Below, one piece after another: positions 27,446-39,412 of a stretch of 64,000 bases of DNA; the first letter of the stretch is position 1, and the number at the start of each line of letters is the position of its first letter. This DNA comes from Pterois miles (taxonomy: Eukaryota; Chordata; Actinopteri; Perciformes; Scorpaenidae): NCBI GenBank assembly GCA_947000775.1, contig CAMQGK010000332.1, positions 482,501 to 546,500 on the forward strand, in the 5' to 3' direction. A program made the translations under genes and the position numbers. The notes under the pieces are model-generated. The model worked only from the letters and a program-made list of their open reading frames with translations, was not told the DNA's origin and did not search any database.

Positions 27446-27973
27446 AAAATCTGAACATTTAAAGCGGCCTCGCTAATCTGCAAACATTGAGTGTCGCCTC
27501 ACTGCTGTTAAGGGTTGTATCTTCAGCCTAAGGCCTTCTGCTGAATTGGGGATATTAGTAGTCTATGAACTGAAACTTGGTGTCCACATTCTTGTACTTT
27601 TACTACAGAGTCACGTGGCTCTACCGCCCAACACGGTGTTCTTTGAGAGGAAAAGATGGCCGCAAAACAAGCGAACCGACAGGAAAAGTTCCCATTTTAG
27701 TTGAAAAACGTTGTGCCTGGAACACGTGATGTATGCCGAATTAAACAGTGTTTCATACCATTACAGAAAATATGAAACATGTTTGTATTTGTAATATATG
27801 AGTGTGCTGAAATCAATATGACTTAAAACTATCATATTTTTAATGACAGTTGGTAAACCAGTGCATATCGGAGCGAGACGAAACCCCGGGGAATGTTATC
27901 GGTTTCACAACACTTCACAGCTTTGAGTGTAAATGTCACGTTCAGATGTAACGTCAACGTGGCTGGTTCTCAC
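27446..27973. other. Unique sequence, no gene seen
   Basis: No coding region is recognisable. A CACGTG palindrome occurs near 27613 and an AAGATGGC element (YY1-like) near 27653. Their relevance is unknown. Confidence 0.5.
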
Positions 27974-28300
27974 CTGACAGGACACCGACACGGAGGACAC
28001 GGAGACCGGCGCGTGTCTGCTCCGTCCCGGGCTGGAAATGTGAGGATTCCGGCCGGGGTTCAGTCCTCGTCCTGCTGTCTGTCCTCCGGTGTGTGAGGGA
28101 AGCAGAAGGAGCTAAAGGAGCCGGTCTGTGTCTCCTCCAGGAGAATAGAGAGGAGTCCAGCCCGGGGCCCTCCAGACCCCCGGGAGTCCGGATTAGACCA
28201 CAATAAGGCTTCAACTCGTTCCTGTCAGCCGAGGAGAGAAAATAGATCCTCCGCCACAAAGAGGAGTATCCGGGATTTGAATGTCCATCAGATGTCAACA
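27974..28300 (-). other. Possible kctd15 5' (untranslated) exon
   Basis: On the minus strand a GC- and CpG-rich segment ends in a good donor, TGTCAG|GTGAGA, at 27974/27973. It lies upstream of the first kctd15 coding exon and just downstream of a cluster of GC boxes. The minus-strand frame through it (27954-28301) has no recognisable domain and does not end in the residues expected before the 22751 acceptor, so if it is an exon it is probably untranslated. This rests on position, composition and one donor site only. Confidence 0.3.
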
Positions 28301-28304
28301 TGAA

Positions 28305-28438
28305 CGCGTGTTCAGTCTTCCTCCTCTCTTTTCTCTCCCTCCTCTCTTTTCTCTCCCTCTAATCGCTCCTCTCTTTTCTCTCCCTCTTCTCTTTTCTCTC
28401 CCTCTTCTCTTTGCTCTTCCTCCTCTCTTCCCTCTTAC
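28305..28438 (+). repeat. Pyrimidine-rich simple repeat (CTCTTTTCTCTCCCTC)n
   Basis: Imperfect tandem of CCTCCTCTCTTTTCTCTCC-like units. On the minus strand it is a purine tract immediately upstream of the proposed kctd15 5' exon. Confidence 0.85.
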
Positions 28439-28440
28439 CC

Positions 28441-28530
28441 CAACAGGGGGCGGAGACTAACATCAAGGGGCGGGACTAACAACGGGGGCGGGGACTAATA
28501 TCGGGGGCGGAGACTAGCAGCAGGGGCCGG
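28441..28530. promoter_or_regulatory. Cluster of four GC boxes, candidate kctd15 promoter
   Basis: Four near-copies of GGGGGCGGAGACTAA about 26-28 bp apart, each with a GGGCGG Sp1-type box except one reduced copy. They lie upstream (minus-strand sense) of the CpG-rich 27974-28300 segment. Sp1 sites near CpG-rich first exons are typical of TATA-less promoters. The assignment to kctd15 is inferred from position. Confidence 0.35.
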
Positions 28531-28624
28531 TTGACCACGTGATCACAACGTCAGAACAAGACACAAATCTAACATGGAGCGATGATCAGTGATCGATTGG
28601 TGATCAGACCAGGTTCATATCCAA

Positions 28625-28625
<1 letters not shown>

Positions 28626-28700
<75 letters not shown>
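28626..28700. repeat. (CA)n microsatellite
   Basis: An uninterrupted CA run of about 75 bp, directly before the second copy of the interspersed repeat. Confidence 0.97.
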
Positions 28701-28703
<3 letters not shown>

Positions 28704-28992
28704 CTCAGTTTGCATGTTCTCCCTGTGTAAGCGTGGGTTTTCTCCGGGTACTCCGGCTTCCTCCCACAGTCCAAAGACATGCTGTTTAGGTTAATTGATT
28801 ACTCTAAATGTCCCGTAGGTGTGGATGTGAGCATGAATGGTTGTCTGTCTCTATGGTGTCTGTCTCTATGTGTCCTGCGATGGACTGGAGACCTGTCCAG
28901 GATGAACCCGCCTTCGCCCTATGCTAGCTGGGATCAGCTCCAGCACCCCCGCGACCCCCAATGGGATAAGCAGTTGACGATGGATGGATGGA
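28704..28992 (+). repeat. Interspersed repeat, copy 2
   Basis: Same element as at 27012-27300, with the same internal order and a GATGGATGGATG end. It differs at scattered positions and carries a short internal duplication (GTCTGTCTCTATG). Confidence 0.8.
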
Positions 28993-29135
28993 TGTCTTCT
29001 AAACCTGCCAGAGGGGCTGAGGAGGAGGAAGGGGAGGAAGAGGAGGAGGAAGAGGGGGAGGAGTAGGAGGAAGAGGGGGAGGAGGAAGAGAGGGAGGATG
29101 AAGAGGGGGAGGAGGAGGACAGAGGGGCTGGATGC
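28993..29135 (+). repeat. GAGGAG purine tract attached to repeat copy 2
   Basis: Counterpart of 27301-27445, with the same TCTTCTAAACCTGCCAGAGG start and GGCTGGATGCT end. The internal GAG/GGA pattern has changed. Confidence 0.85.
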
Positions 29136-29164
29136 TACACCACTGATCTCTGATCTGATTCGTC

Positions 29165-29330
29165 CATCCATCTACCAGCTGTCTCAGGGGTTTGGGGGTC
29201 TGGAGCTGATCCCAGAGCAGGTCTCCAGACAACCTGCTGAACCTGCCTGTTTGGACTGTGGGAGGAAACTGGAAAACCGGAGTAAACCCACACTAACAGA
29301 TGAGCTGGGAATCCTGAGAACATGGACAGG
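29165..29330 (-). repeat. Inverted, partial copy of the same interspersed repeat
   Basis: TTTGGACTGTGGGAGGAAAC and GGAGTAAACCCACA are the complement of the core of the 27012 and 28704 repeats. The left part (CATCCATCTACCAGCTG... GAGCTGATCCCAG) matches the complement of their 3' part. It is diverged and truncated. Confidence 0.7.
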
Positions 29331-29569
29331 AAGGAGGTCAGTGGATGAACTGGACTCAGTGACCTGACATCTGACGCTGAGCGAAGGATTTCTGACTGAC
29401 TTCACGTTATTCACAATAAAAACTTCTCAGTCTGAATAAAAACCTCATTTATTATTACTACTATTATTGTTATAATTCACACCAACCAGCGTAATGTATC
29501 AGGTGAAATACAGTAGTGTTAAGGCCTCCAGGGCGTCTCTTCATAGGTAAGTCTGAGGCCACCAGATGG
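29331..29569. other. Unique AT-rich spacer
   Basis: No gene or repeat is recognised. It precedes the CGTCATCATCT array. Confidence 0.6.
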
Positions 29570-32500
29570 AAGGTCATCATCTACGTCATCTGCTGTACGT
29601 CATCATCTACTATACGTCATCATCTACGTCATCTGCTGTACGTCATCATCTACTATACGTCATCATCTACGTCATCTGCTGTACGTCATCATCTACTATA
29701 CGTCATCATCTACGTCATCTGCTGTACGTCATCATCTACTATACGTCATCATCTACGTCATCTGCTGTACGTCATCATCTACTATACGTCATCATCTACG
29801 TCATCTGCTGTACGTCATCATCTACGTCATCATCTAATGTACGTCATCATCTACGTCATCTGCTGTACGTCATCATCTACTATACGTCATCATCTACGTC
29901 ATCTGCTGTACGTCATCATCTACTATACGTCATCATCTACGTCATCTGCTGTACGTCATCATCTACTTACGTCATCATCTACGTCATCTGCTGTACGTCA
30001 TCATCTACTATACGTCATCATCTACGTCATCTGCTGTACGTCATCATCTACGTCATCTGCTGTACGTCATCATCTACTATACGTCATCATCTACGTCTCT
30101 GCTGTACGTCATCATCTACTATACGTCATCATCTACGTCATCTGCTGTACGTCATCATCTACGTCATCATCTAATGTCGTCATCATCTACGTCATCTGTG
30201 TCGTCATCATCTACTATCGTCATCATCTACGTCATCTGCTGTACGTCATCATCTACTATACGTCATCATCTACGTCATCTGCTGTACGTCATCATCTACG
30301 TCATCATCTACGTCATCTGCTGTACGTCATCATCTACTATCGTCATCATCTACGTCATCTGCTGTACGTCATCATCTACGTCATCATCTACTGTACGTCA
30401 TCATCTACGTCATCATCTACGTCATCTGCTGTACGTCATCATCTACTATACGTCATCATCTACGTCATCTGCTGTACGTCATCATCTACTATACGTCATC
30501 ATCTACGTCATCTGCTGTACGTCATCATCTACGTCATCATCTAATGTACGTCATCATCTACGTCATCTGCTGTACGTCATCATCTACGTCATCATCTACG
30601 TCATCATCTACGTCATCTGCTGTACGTCATCATCTACTATACGTCATCATCTACGTCATCTGCTGTACGTCATCATCTACGTCATCATCTAATGTACGTC
30701 ATCATCTACGTCATCTGCTGTACGTCATCATCTAATGTACGTCATCATCTACGTCATCTGCTGTACGTCATCATCTACGTCATCTGCTGTACGTCATCAT
30801 CTACTATACGTCATCATCTACGTCATCTGCTGTACGTCATCATCTACTATACGTCATCATCTACGTCATCTGCTGTACGTCATCATCTACTATACGTCAT
30901 CATCTACGTCATCTACTGTACGTCATCATCTACTATACGTCATCATCTACGTCATCATCTACGTCATCTACTGTACGTCATCATCTACTATACGTCATCA
31001 TCTACGTCATCTGCTGTACGTCATCATCTACTATACGTCATCATCTACGTCATCTGCTGTACGTCATCATCTACGTCATCTGCTGTACGTCATCATCTAC
31101 TATACGTCATCATCTACGTCATCTACTGTACGTCATCATCTACTATACGTCATCATCTACGTCATCTACTGTACGTCATCATCTACGTCATCTGCTGTAC
31201 GTCATCATCTACTATACGTCATCATCTACGTCATCATCTACTATACGTCATCATCTACGTCATCTGCTGTACGTCATCATCTACAAAACGTCATCATCTA
31301 CGTCATCTACTGTACGTCATCATCTACGTCATCATCTACTGTACGTCATCATCTACTATACGTCATCATCTACTATACGTCATCATCTACGTCATCTGCT
31401 GTACGTCATCATCTACTATACGTCATCATCTACGTCATCTACTATACGTCATCATCTACGTCATCATCTACTGTACGTCATCATCTACGTCATCATCTAC
31501 TATACGTCATCATCTACTGTACGTCATCATCTACTATACGTCATCATCTACGTCATCATCTACATCATCATCTACTGTACATCATCATCTACTGTACGTC
31601 ATCATCTACGTCATCTGCTGTACGTCATCATCTACTATACGTCATCATCTACGTCATCTACTGTACGTCATCATCTATGTCATCATCTACTGTACGTCAT
31701 CATCTACTATACGTCATCATCTATGTCATCATCTACTGTACATCATCATCTACTGTACGTCATCATCTACGTCATCTGCTGTACGTCATCATCTACTATA
31801 CGTCATCATCTACGTCATCATCTACGTAATCATCTACTGTACGTCATCATCTACTATACGTCATCATCTACTGTACGTCATCATCTACTATACGTCATCA
31901 TCTACGTCATCTGCTGTACGTCATCATCTACTATACGTCATCATCTACTGTACATCATCATCTACGTCATCATCTACTATACGTCATCATCTGCGTCATC
32001 ATCTACGTCATCATCTACTGTACGTCATCATCTGCTGTATGTCATCATCTACTGTACATCATCTCTACGTCTCTACTGTCGTCTCTCTACTGTCATATCA
32101 TCTGCTGTCATCATCATCTACTATGTCATCATCTACGTCATCTGCTGTCGTCATCATCTACTGTACATCATCATCTACGTCATCATCTACTATCGTCATC
32201 ATCTACGTCATCTGCTGTACGTATCATCTACTATCGTCATCATCTACGTCATCTACTGTACATCATCATCTACTATACGTCATCATCTCGTCATCTACTG
32301 TACGTCATCATCTACGTCATCATCTACTATACGTCATCATCTACGTCATCTGCTGTACGTCATCATCTACTATACGTCATCATCTACTGTACATCATCAT
32401 CTACGTCATCATCTACTATACGTCATCATCTGCGTCATCATCTACGTCATCATCTACTGTACGTCATCATCTGCTGTATGTCATCATCTACTGTACATCA

Positions 32501-33990
32501 TCATCTACGTCATCTACTGTACGTCATCATCTACTGTACATCATCATCTGCTGTACGTCATCATCTACTATACGTCATCATCTACGTCATCTGCTGTACG
32601 TCATCATCTACTGTACATCATCATCTACTATACGTCATCATCTACGTCATCTGCTGTACGTCATCATCTACTGTACATCATCATCTACTATACGTCATCA
32701 TCTACGTCATCATCTACTATACGTCATCATCTACGTCATCTGCTGTACGTCATCATCTACTATACGTCATCATCTACGTCATCTACTGTACATCATCATC
32801 TACTATACGTCATCATCTACGTCATCTACTGTACGTCATCATCTACGTCATCATCTACTGTACGTCATCATCTACGTCATCTGCTGTACGTCATCATCTA
32901 CTGTACGTCATCCTCTACGTCATCATCTGCTGTACGTCATCATCTACTATACGTCATCATCTACTGTACATCATCATCTACGTCATCATCTACTGTACGT
33001 CATCATCTACGTCTCTGCTGTACGTCATCATCTACTTCGTCTTTACGTCATCTACTGTACGTCATCATCTACGTCATCATCTACTGTACGTCATCATCTA
33101 CGTCATCTGCTGTACGTCATCATCTACTATACGTCATCATCTACGTCATCTGCTGTACGTCATCATCTACTATACGTCATCATCTACGTCATCTGCTGTA
33201 CGTCATCATCTACTATACGTCATCATCTACGTCATCTACTGTACGTCATCATCTACGTCATCATCTACTGTACGTCATCATCTACTATACGTCATCATCT
33301 AGGTCATCTGCTGTACGTCATCATCTACTGTACGTCATCATCTACTATACGTCATCATCTGCGTCATCATCTACTATACGTCATCATCTAGGTCATCTGC
33401 TGTACGTCATCATCTACTGTATGTCATCATCTACTGTACATCATCATCTGCTGTATGTCATCATCTACGTCATCACCTACTGTACGTCATCATCTACGTC
33501 ATCACCTACTGTACGTCATCATCTACGTCATATCTGCTGTACGTCATCATCTACTATACATCATCATCTACTGTACGTCATCATCTACTATACGTCATCA
33601 TCTACGTCATCATCTGCTGTACGTCATCATCTGCTGTACGTCATCATCTGCTGTACGTCATCATCTACGTCATTCCTTCTCATCTACTATACGTCATCAT
33701 CTACTGTACGTCATCATCTACGTCATCTACTGTACGTCATCATCTACGTCATCATCTAATGTACGTCCTCATCTACGTCATCTGCTGTACGTCATCATCT
33801 ACGTCATCTACTGTACGTCATCATCTACTGTACGTCATCATCTACTGTACGTCATCATCTACGTCATCATCTAATGTACGTCATCATCTACGTCATCTAC
33901 TGTACGTCATCATCTACGTCATCATCTAATGTACGTCATCATCTACGTCATCTGCTGTACGTCATCATCTACGTCATCTACTGTACGTAT
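29570..33990. repeat. ACGTCATCATCT minisatellite array, left block
   Basis: The array is a mixture of 12-bp (ACGTCATCATCT), 14-bp (ACGTCATCTGCTGT) and 17-bp (ACGTCATCATCTACTAT) units. In the first kilobase they follow one another regularly as a 43-bp composite; further right the order is irregular. Each unit has one CpG inside TACGTCA. Very long open frames (up to hundreds of codons of SSST, VIIY or RHHL peptides) arise because the units lack stops. They have no gene-like composition. Confidence 0.95.
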
Positions 33991-35794
33991 TCTTGTATAT
34001 TATGTGTATTTTGGTTTGTTTGTTTTGTGTTTGTTTTGTTGTTTTGTTTTGTTTTTGCTGTGTTTTGTTTGCTGTGTTTCTTGTGTTTTGTTTGTGTCGT
34101 CTTTGTTTGCTGTGTTTCTCTTGTTTCTGTTTGCTGTCGTTTCTCTTGTTTCTCGTCTCTGCTGTCGTTTCTCTTCGTTTCTCGTTCTCTGTCGTCTTTA
34201 CTTCGTTTCTCGTATTCTCGTTCTACTGTCGTTTCTACTATCGTTCTGCTGTCGTTTCTCTTACGTTTCTCGTTCTGTGTCGTTTTCTTCTGCTGTCGTC
34301 ATATCTACTATACGTCATATCTACGTATCTACTGTCGTCATATCTACTATACGTTTCTCGTCTCTCTGTCGTTTCTGTTCTGCTGTCGTTATCTACTATG
34401 TTTCTCGTATATCTCTATGTTTCCGTTTGTGTGTTATCTACGTTTCCTGTTATTCCTTGTATTCCGTTTCCTGTTTCTGTTCTGTGTGTTTCCTTCGTTT
34501 CCTTGTTTCTCGTTCTTGTTCTTCCTTCGTTTCCTATCTACTGTCGTCATATTACGTCATATCTACTGTCGTCATATCTACGTCATCTGCTGTCGTCATC
34601 ATCTACTGTCGTCATATCCTTGTTCCTGTGTTTCTTCGTTTCCTTGCTTACGTCATCATCTACTATACGTCATCATCTACTGTACCTCATCATCTACTAT
34701 ATGTCATCATCTACTGTACGTCATCATCTACGTCATCATCTACTATACGTCATCATCTACTGTACCTCATCATCTACTATATGTTATCATCTACTGTACG
34801 TCATCATCTACTGTACGTCATCATCTACTATACGTCATCATCTGCTGTACGTCATCATCTCTTACGTATATCCTTCTTGTTTTCTGTTTCGTTTTGTCGT
34901 TTCGTTTCCTGTTTGTTTTGTACGTCATATCTACTATACGTCATATTACTGTACATATATTACGTATATTCTTACGTCATATTGGTTTCGTTTTTGTGTT
35001 TTTGGTTTTGTTTTTGTTTTGTGTTTTTGTTTTTGCTGTGTTTTTTGTTTGTTTGTGTGTTTTGTTTTTTTTTTTTGGGTTTCTTCGTTTGTTTCTGTTT
35101 CGTTTGCTGCGTTTCTGTTTCCTGTTTGTTTGTTTTTTGTTTTTGGTTTGTTTTGGTTTTGTGTTGTTTTGGTTTCTGTTTCTGTTGTGTGGTCGCCTGT
35201 TGTTTGTTTGTTTTCTTTTTTGTCGTTTTCTTACGTCTATTGCGTCATTCTCTTACGTCATCATTATGTTTTACTATATCTCTTCGTATATCTACTCATC
35301 TCTCTTCTCATATCTGCTCATCATCTACTGTACGTCATCATCTACTTACGTATCTCTACTGTACATCATCTCTCGTATTATCTACTATCTCTTACGTTCC
35401 TTACGTCATCTCCTTACTATATCTTTACGTATTCTGTCTCCGTACGTATTTCTGTACGTCATCATCTACGTCATCATCTACTTACGTCATCATCTGCTAT
35501 CATCTACTGTCGTATTCTACTGTACATATATGCTTTGTATTCTACGTTCCTACTACGTTTCTTCTCTTCGTATCTCTTGTCTATCTACTTACGTCATCTC
35601 TCTTACGTATCATCTCGTATATCTACGTTCTCGTATCCTACGTATATCTGTCGTATCATCTACGTATTCTGTACGTATCATCTTGTCATATCTACTTACG
35701 TATATCTATTCGTTTGGTTTGGGGTGGGGGGGGGTTTTTGTGTTTGGGTCTTTTGTGGGGGTTTTGTTTGTTTGTTGTTTTTTTTTTTGTTTTT

Positions 35795-35893
<99 letters not shown>

Positions 35894-35912
35894 TTTTTTT
35901 TTTTTTTTTTTT
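33991..35912. other. Degenerate low-complexity stretch with T97 homopolymer
   Basis: The array dissolves into T/G-rich stutter (TTTGTTTTGT, TTCTCGTTTC), with islands of normal units at 34655-34850 and short ones elsewhere. It ends in a T run of 97 (35796-35892), one G and 19 more T. Normal units resume abruptly at 35913. The stretch looks like a failed consensus within a long repeat rather than evolved sequence. Confidence 0.65.
34655..34843 (+). repeat. 189-bp segment repeated exactly at 35913-36101
   Basis: This island of normal units is identical, base by base as far as I checked, to 35913-36101 (offset 1258), including unusual variants TACCTCATC and TATGTTATC. The low-complexity stretch lies between the two copies. 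Confidence 0.85.
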
Positions 35913-37640
35913 ATCATCTACTATACGTCATCATCTACTGTACCTCATCATCTACTATATGTCATCATCTACTGTACGTCATCATCTACGTCATCATCTA
36001 CTATACGTCATCATCTACTGTACCTCATCATCTACTATATGTTATCATCTACTGTACGTCATCATCTACTGTACGTCATCATCTACTATACGTCATCATC
36101 TACTGTACCTCATCATCTACGTCATCATCTACTGTACGTCATCATCTACTGTACATCATCATCTACGTCATCATCTACTGTACGTCATCATCTACATCAT
36201 CATCTACTGTACGTCATCATCTGCGTCATCATCTACTGTACGTCATCATCTACTATACGTCATCATCTACTGTACGTCATAATCTACATCATCATCTACT
36301 GTACGTCATCATCTGCGTCATCATCTACTGTACGTCATCATCTACTATACGTCATCATCTACTGTACATCATCATCTGCGTCATTATCTACGTCATCTAC
36401 TGTACGTCATCCTCTACGTCATCATCTGCTGTACGTCATCATCTACTATACGTCATCATCTAGGTCATCTGCTGTACGTCATCATCTACTGTACGTCATC
36501 ATCTACGTCATCATCTACTATACGTCATCATCTGCGTCATCATCTACTGTACGTCATCATCTACTGTACATCATCATCTGCTGTATGTCATCATCTACGT
36601 CATCACCTACTGTACGTCATCATCTACGTCATCTACTGTACGTCATCATCTATGTCATCATCTACTGTACGTCATCATCTACTGTACGTCATCATCTACG
36701 TCATCTACTGTACGTCATCCTCTACGTCATCATCTGCTGTACGTCATCATCTACGTCATCTACTGTACGTCATCATCTACGTCATCATCTACGTCATCTA
36801 CTGTACGTCATCATCTACGTCATCATCTGCTGTACGTCATCATCTACGTCATCTACTGTACGTCATCATCTGCTGTACGTCATCATCTACGTCATCATCT
36901 ACGTCATCATCTGCTGTACGTCATCATCTACGTCATCATCTACTATACGTGATCATCTGCGTCATCATCTACTGTACGTCATCATCTACTGTACATCATC
37001 ATCTGCTGTATGTCATCATCTACGTCATCACCTACTGTACGTCATCATCTACGTCATCTACTGTACGTCATCATCTACTGTACGTCATCATCTACGTCAT
37101 CATCTACGTCATCTACTGTACGTCATCATCTACGTCATCATCTACGTCATCTACTGTACGTCATCATCTGCTGTACGTCATCATCTACGTCATCTACTGT
37201 ACGTCATCATCTGCTGTACGTCATCATCTACGTCATCATCTACGTCATCTACTGTACGTCATCATCTACGTCATCATCTGCTGTACGTCATCATCTACGT
37301 CATCTACTGTCGTCATCATCTGCTGTACGTCATCATCTACGTCATCATCTACGTCATCTACTGTACGTCATCATCTGCTGTACGTCATCATCTACGTCAT
37401 CTACTGTACGTCATCATCTGCTGTACGTCATCATCTACGTCATCATCTACGTCATCTACTGTACGTCATCATCTACGTCATCATCTGCTGTACGTCATCA
37501 TCTACGTCATCTACTGTACGTCATCATCTGCTGTACGTCATCATCTACGTCATCATCTACGTCATCTACTGTACGTCATCATCTATGTCATCATCTGCTG
37601 TACGTCATCATCTACGTCATCATCTGCTTTACGTCATCAT
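35913..37640. repeat. ACGTCATCATCT minisatellite array, right block
   Basis: Same unit family as 29570-33990, richer in TACTGTACGTCATC units. From about 36700 on, near-regular composites of CATCTACTGTACGTCATCAT and CTGCTGTACGTCATC recur. It ends at a TTACGTCATCATCGAG transition into unique sequence. Confidence 0.95.
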
Positions 37641-38403
37641 CGAGAAGCTCTGATTTAAAACATGTTTTATTAAAACTGTCTGCAGCAGTCAGAGTTTAAA
37701 TGTATAAATATCTAAACTGTTAGTTTGAGAAGAAACCTGATGTCATCGGTCTCCCCTGATGATCATTTAGCTGGAAACAGAAGAAGAAGAGCTGTACCTG
37801 TCTCCATCTCTGTGGACGGACAGTCTCAGAGAAATGGATGCACAAGTAACTTCACAGAAGTATTTCAGTGGTGGTCCAAAGGTCAAAACGTTAGATTAAC
37901 CCTTCAACACCAGATCCTCCTAGTAAACATCAGGGTTCTAACCTGTTCTCTGAAACTAAAAGAATTCATTAAATGTTTTCATTTCCTGAAGAACAAAGAA
38001 GGAACGTCTTGGAAAACTAGAAAACTAGAAGGGCAGACATCCGCCACGCCCTTTCCATCAATGAAAAAGAATTAGTGTATCTGCCCCGTGATCCAGATCA
38101 GCTCCTAGACTGTTGATCAGGTTTTTCCTCAGCCCACCGTATGAACCAAAATCAGACAAGGTCTAACAGGACCAGTAGTTCTTCTGTCGTCCTGAAACCA
38201 GAAACATGACGGAGTTCTGCTCTGTTAAATCTTTAGCTTTAGACTGGCCCTCCAGTCCTGGAGTCAGAGCCCTGGTGCTGGACTCAGCGCTCTCCCTGGT
38301 CCTGCTCCTGCACTCAGTGCTCTCCCTGGTCCTGTTCCTCGATTTAGTGCCATCTGTGGTACTGCTCTTGGACTCCATGCCCCCCCCACCCCGGGTCCTG
38401 GCT
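37641..38403 (-). other. chst8 3' flank / probable 3' untranslated region
   Basis: Unique sequence following the chst8 stop codon in gene orientation. Next to the stop (38210-38400) is a short degenerate repeat of CTGCTCCTGCACTCAGTGC-like units. No convincing coding frame is present. Confidence 0.5.
37666..37671 (-). promoter_or_regulatory. Candidate chst8 polyadenylation signal
   Basis: AATAAA on the minus strand about 735 bp after the chst8 stop codon and just before the CGTCATCATCT array. If used, the 3' UTR would end close to the array border. Confidence 0.35.
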
Positions 38404-39399
38404 TCAGTGCAGGTCTGTGAAGGGTTTGGGGTAGTTAAACATCAGGTAGTCCATGTAGTAGAAGTCGAAAGCCTTCTGCCTCTCGGTGGCGTTGAGCTGT
38501 GAGAAGTAGCTCTGGGTGATCCTGAAGGAAGTCCTCTCAGCTCGCGGATTCCGGTCCTTGAAGTCGGGGAATGTGAGGTTCCTCGGTGCTCCGACGCTCT
38601 GCAGCAGGAAGTTGGCTTCTTCCTTCAGGCTCTCGAACTTGCCAATGAAGTTGTACCTGAGGAGGCAGGGGCTACACAGCTGGCTGACAGGCTCCCAGTG
38701 GATGTCCATCCCCACCGGCCGGCGCACGTCCAAGAGGTACTGGACGAACTCCCTGAAGGTGACGCCGGCACCAGTGCGTAAGGCAGTGCGCGTGGCATTG
38801 GCACGATATCTGGAGATGATAGGGCGTCCAAAAACTGGGTGGTAGTATGAGTTCGGACTCTCAAACTTGTCCCGGAATGCCGACACCAGACGCTCAAAGG
38901 GCTCCCTGACGAACAGGACTTTCGTGTAGGACCGGAGTCTCTCTGCAGTGCTGGCATGGTTGTAGCTCTCCAGCCGCCGCAGGCGATTGCTGTAATGTGC
39001 TGCGTCATGAGGAATGTCTTGTGTGGAGGTGGCGCTGCCTCCCAACACCATCAGCACCCGTTTCCAGTTAGAGCAGCCGGCTTTGGGCACCTCACAGTAC
39101 AGCAGCCTGGATCGGTCCTCCACGTAAACCCGGGATACCTGCTGCCGCGAGACTAGCTGCTCCGTGACACCTGGCTGGTATTTGGCACAGATGTCTGTCA
39201 GCAGGCGGTGCCGGGATGCCAGCGTTTCTGCCAGCTGTTGCTTCAAATGTTGTTCCTCCGCGCCACCAGCAGGGTTCTTCAGGAGCAGCTTCCTGTGGCT
39301 TTTGGTGACCGGCGGTTTGGAGCTGATGGCATCCTCCAGAACCAACAGAGACTCCGAGACTTTCAGCTTCAACGGCGTCTGACCAGTCACCACGTCATC
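38404..39399 (-). CDS. Carbohydrate sulfotransferase 8-like, terminal catalytic exon
   Basis: A large minus-strand exon with stop TGA at 38404-38406. It encodes DD plus a 329-residue frame counted from M at 39393. The sequence fits the HNK-1-type sulfotransferase family: the 5'-phosphosulfate loop VPKAGCSNWKRV at about residues 102-113, the 3'-phosphate loop LFVREPFERLVSAFRDKF at about 160-177, then SPNSYYHPVFG, RPVGMDIHW and the family end FYYMDYLMFNY. Possible N-glycosylation sites are at about 199, 272 and 301. REPFERLVSAF and CSPCLL favour CHST8 (GalNAc-4-O-sulfotransferase 1) over CHST9. CHST8 is a Golgi type II membrane enzyme that sulfates terminal GalNAc on glycoprotein-hormone N-glycans (family knowledge). 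The acceptor is TTGTAG|GATGAC at 39400; phase 0 fits the 46604-46644 exon. The membrane anchor lies in exons not seen. No internal damage is visible. Confidence 0.92.
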   Translation of the reverse strand, partial: DDVVTGQTPLKLKVSESLLVLEDAISSKPPVTKSHRKLLLKNPAGGAEEQHLKQQLAETLASRHRLLTDICAKYQPGVTEQLVSRQQVSRVYVEDRSRLLYCEVPKAGCSNWKRVLMVLGGSATSTQDIPHDAAHYSNRLRRLESYNHASTAERLRSYTKVLFVREPFERLVSAFRDKFESPNSYYHPVFGRPIISRYRANATRTALRTGAGVTFREFVQYLLDVRRPVGMDIHWEPVSQLCSPCLLRYNFIGKFESLKEEANFLLQSVGAPRNLTFPDFKDRNPRAERTSFRITQSYFSQLNATERQKAFDFYYMDYLMFNYPKPFTDLH

Positions 39400-39412
39400 C
39401 TACAACACACAT

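Noticed and set aside
35696..35917. Lysine-rich minus-strand frame over the T97 run
   Set aside because: Translation of a homopolymer that is itself suspect as sequence.
29516..37699. Very long open frames (up to 1221 codons) through the CGTCATCATCT array and the T-rich stretch
   Set aside because: They exist in all three plus frames, consist of SSST/VIIY/RHHL or poly-F repeats, and follow from stop-free repeat units. There is no domain, start context or codon bias.
37725..38075. 116-codon plus-strand frame beside chst8
   Set aside because: No domain or similarity recognised, and it lies opposite the likely chst8 3' UTR.
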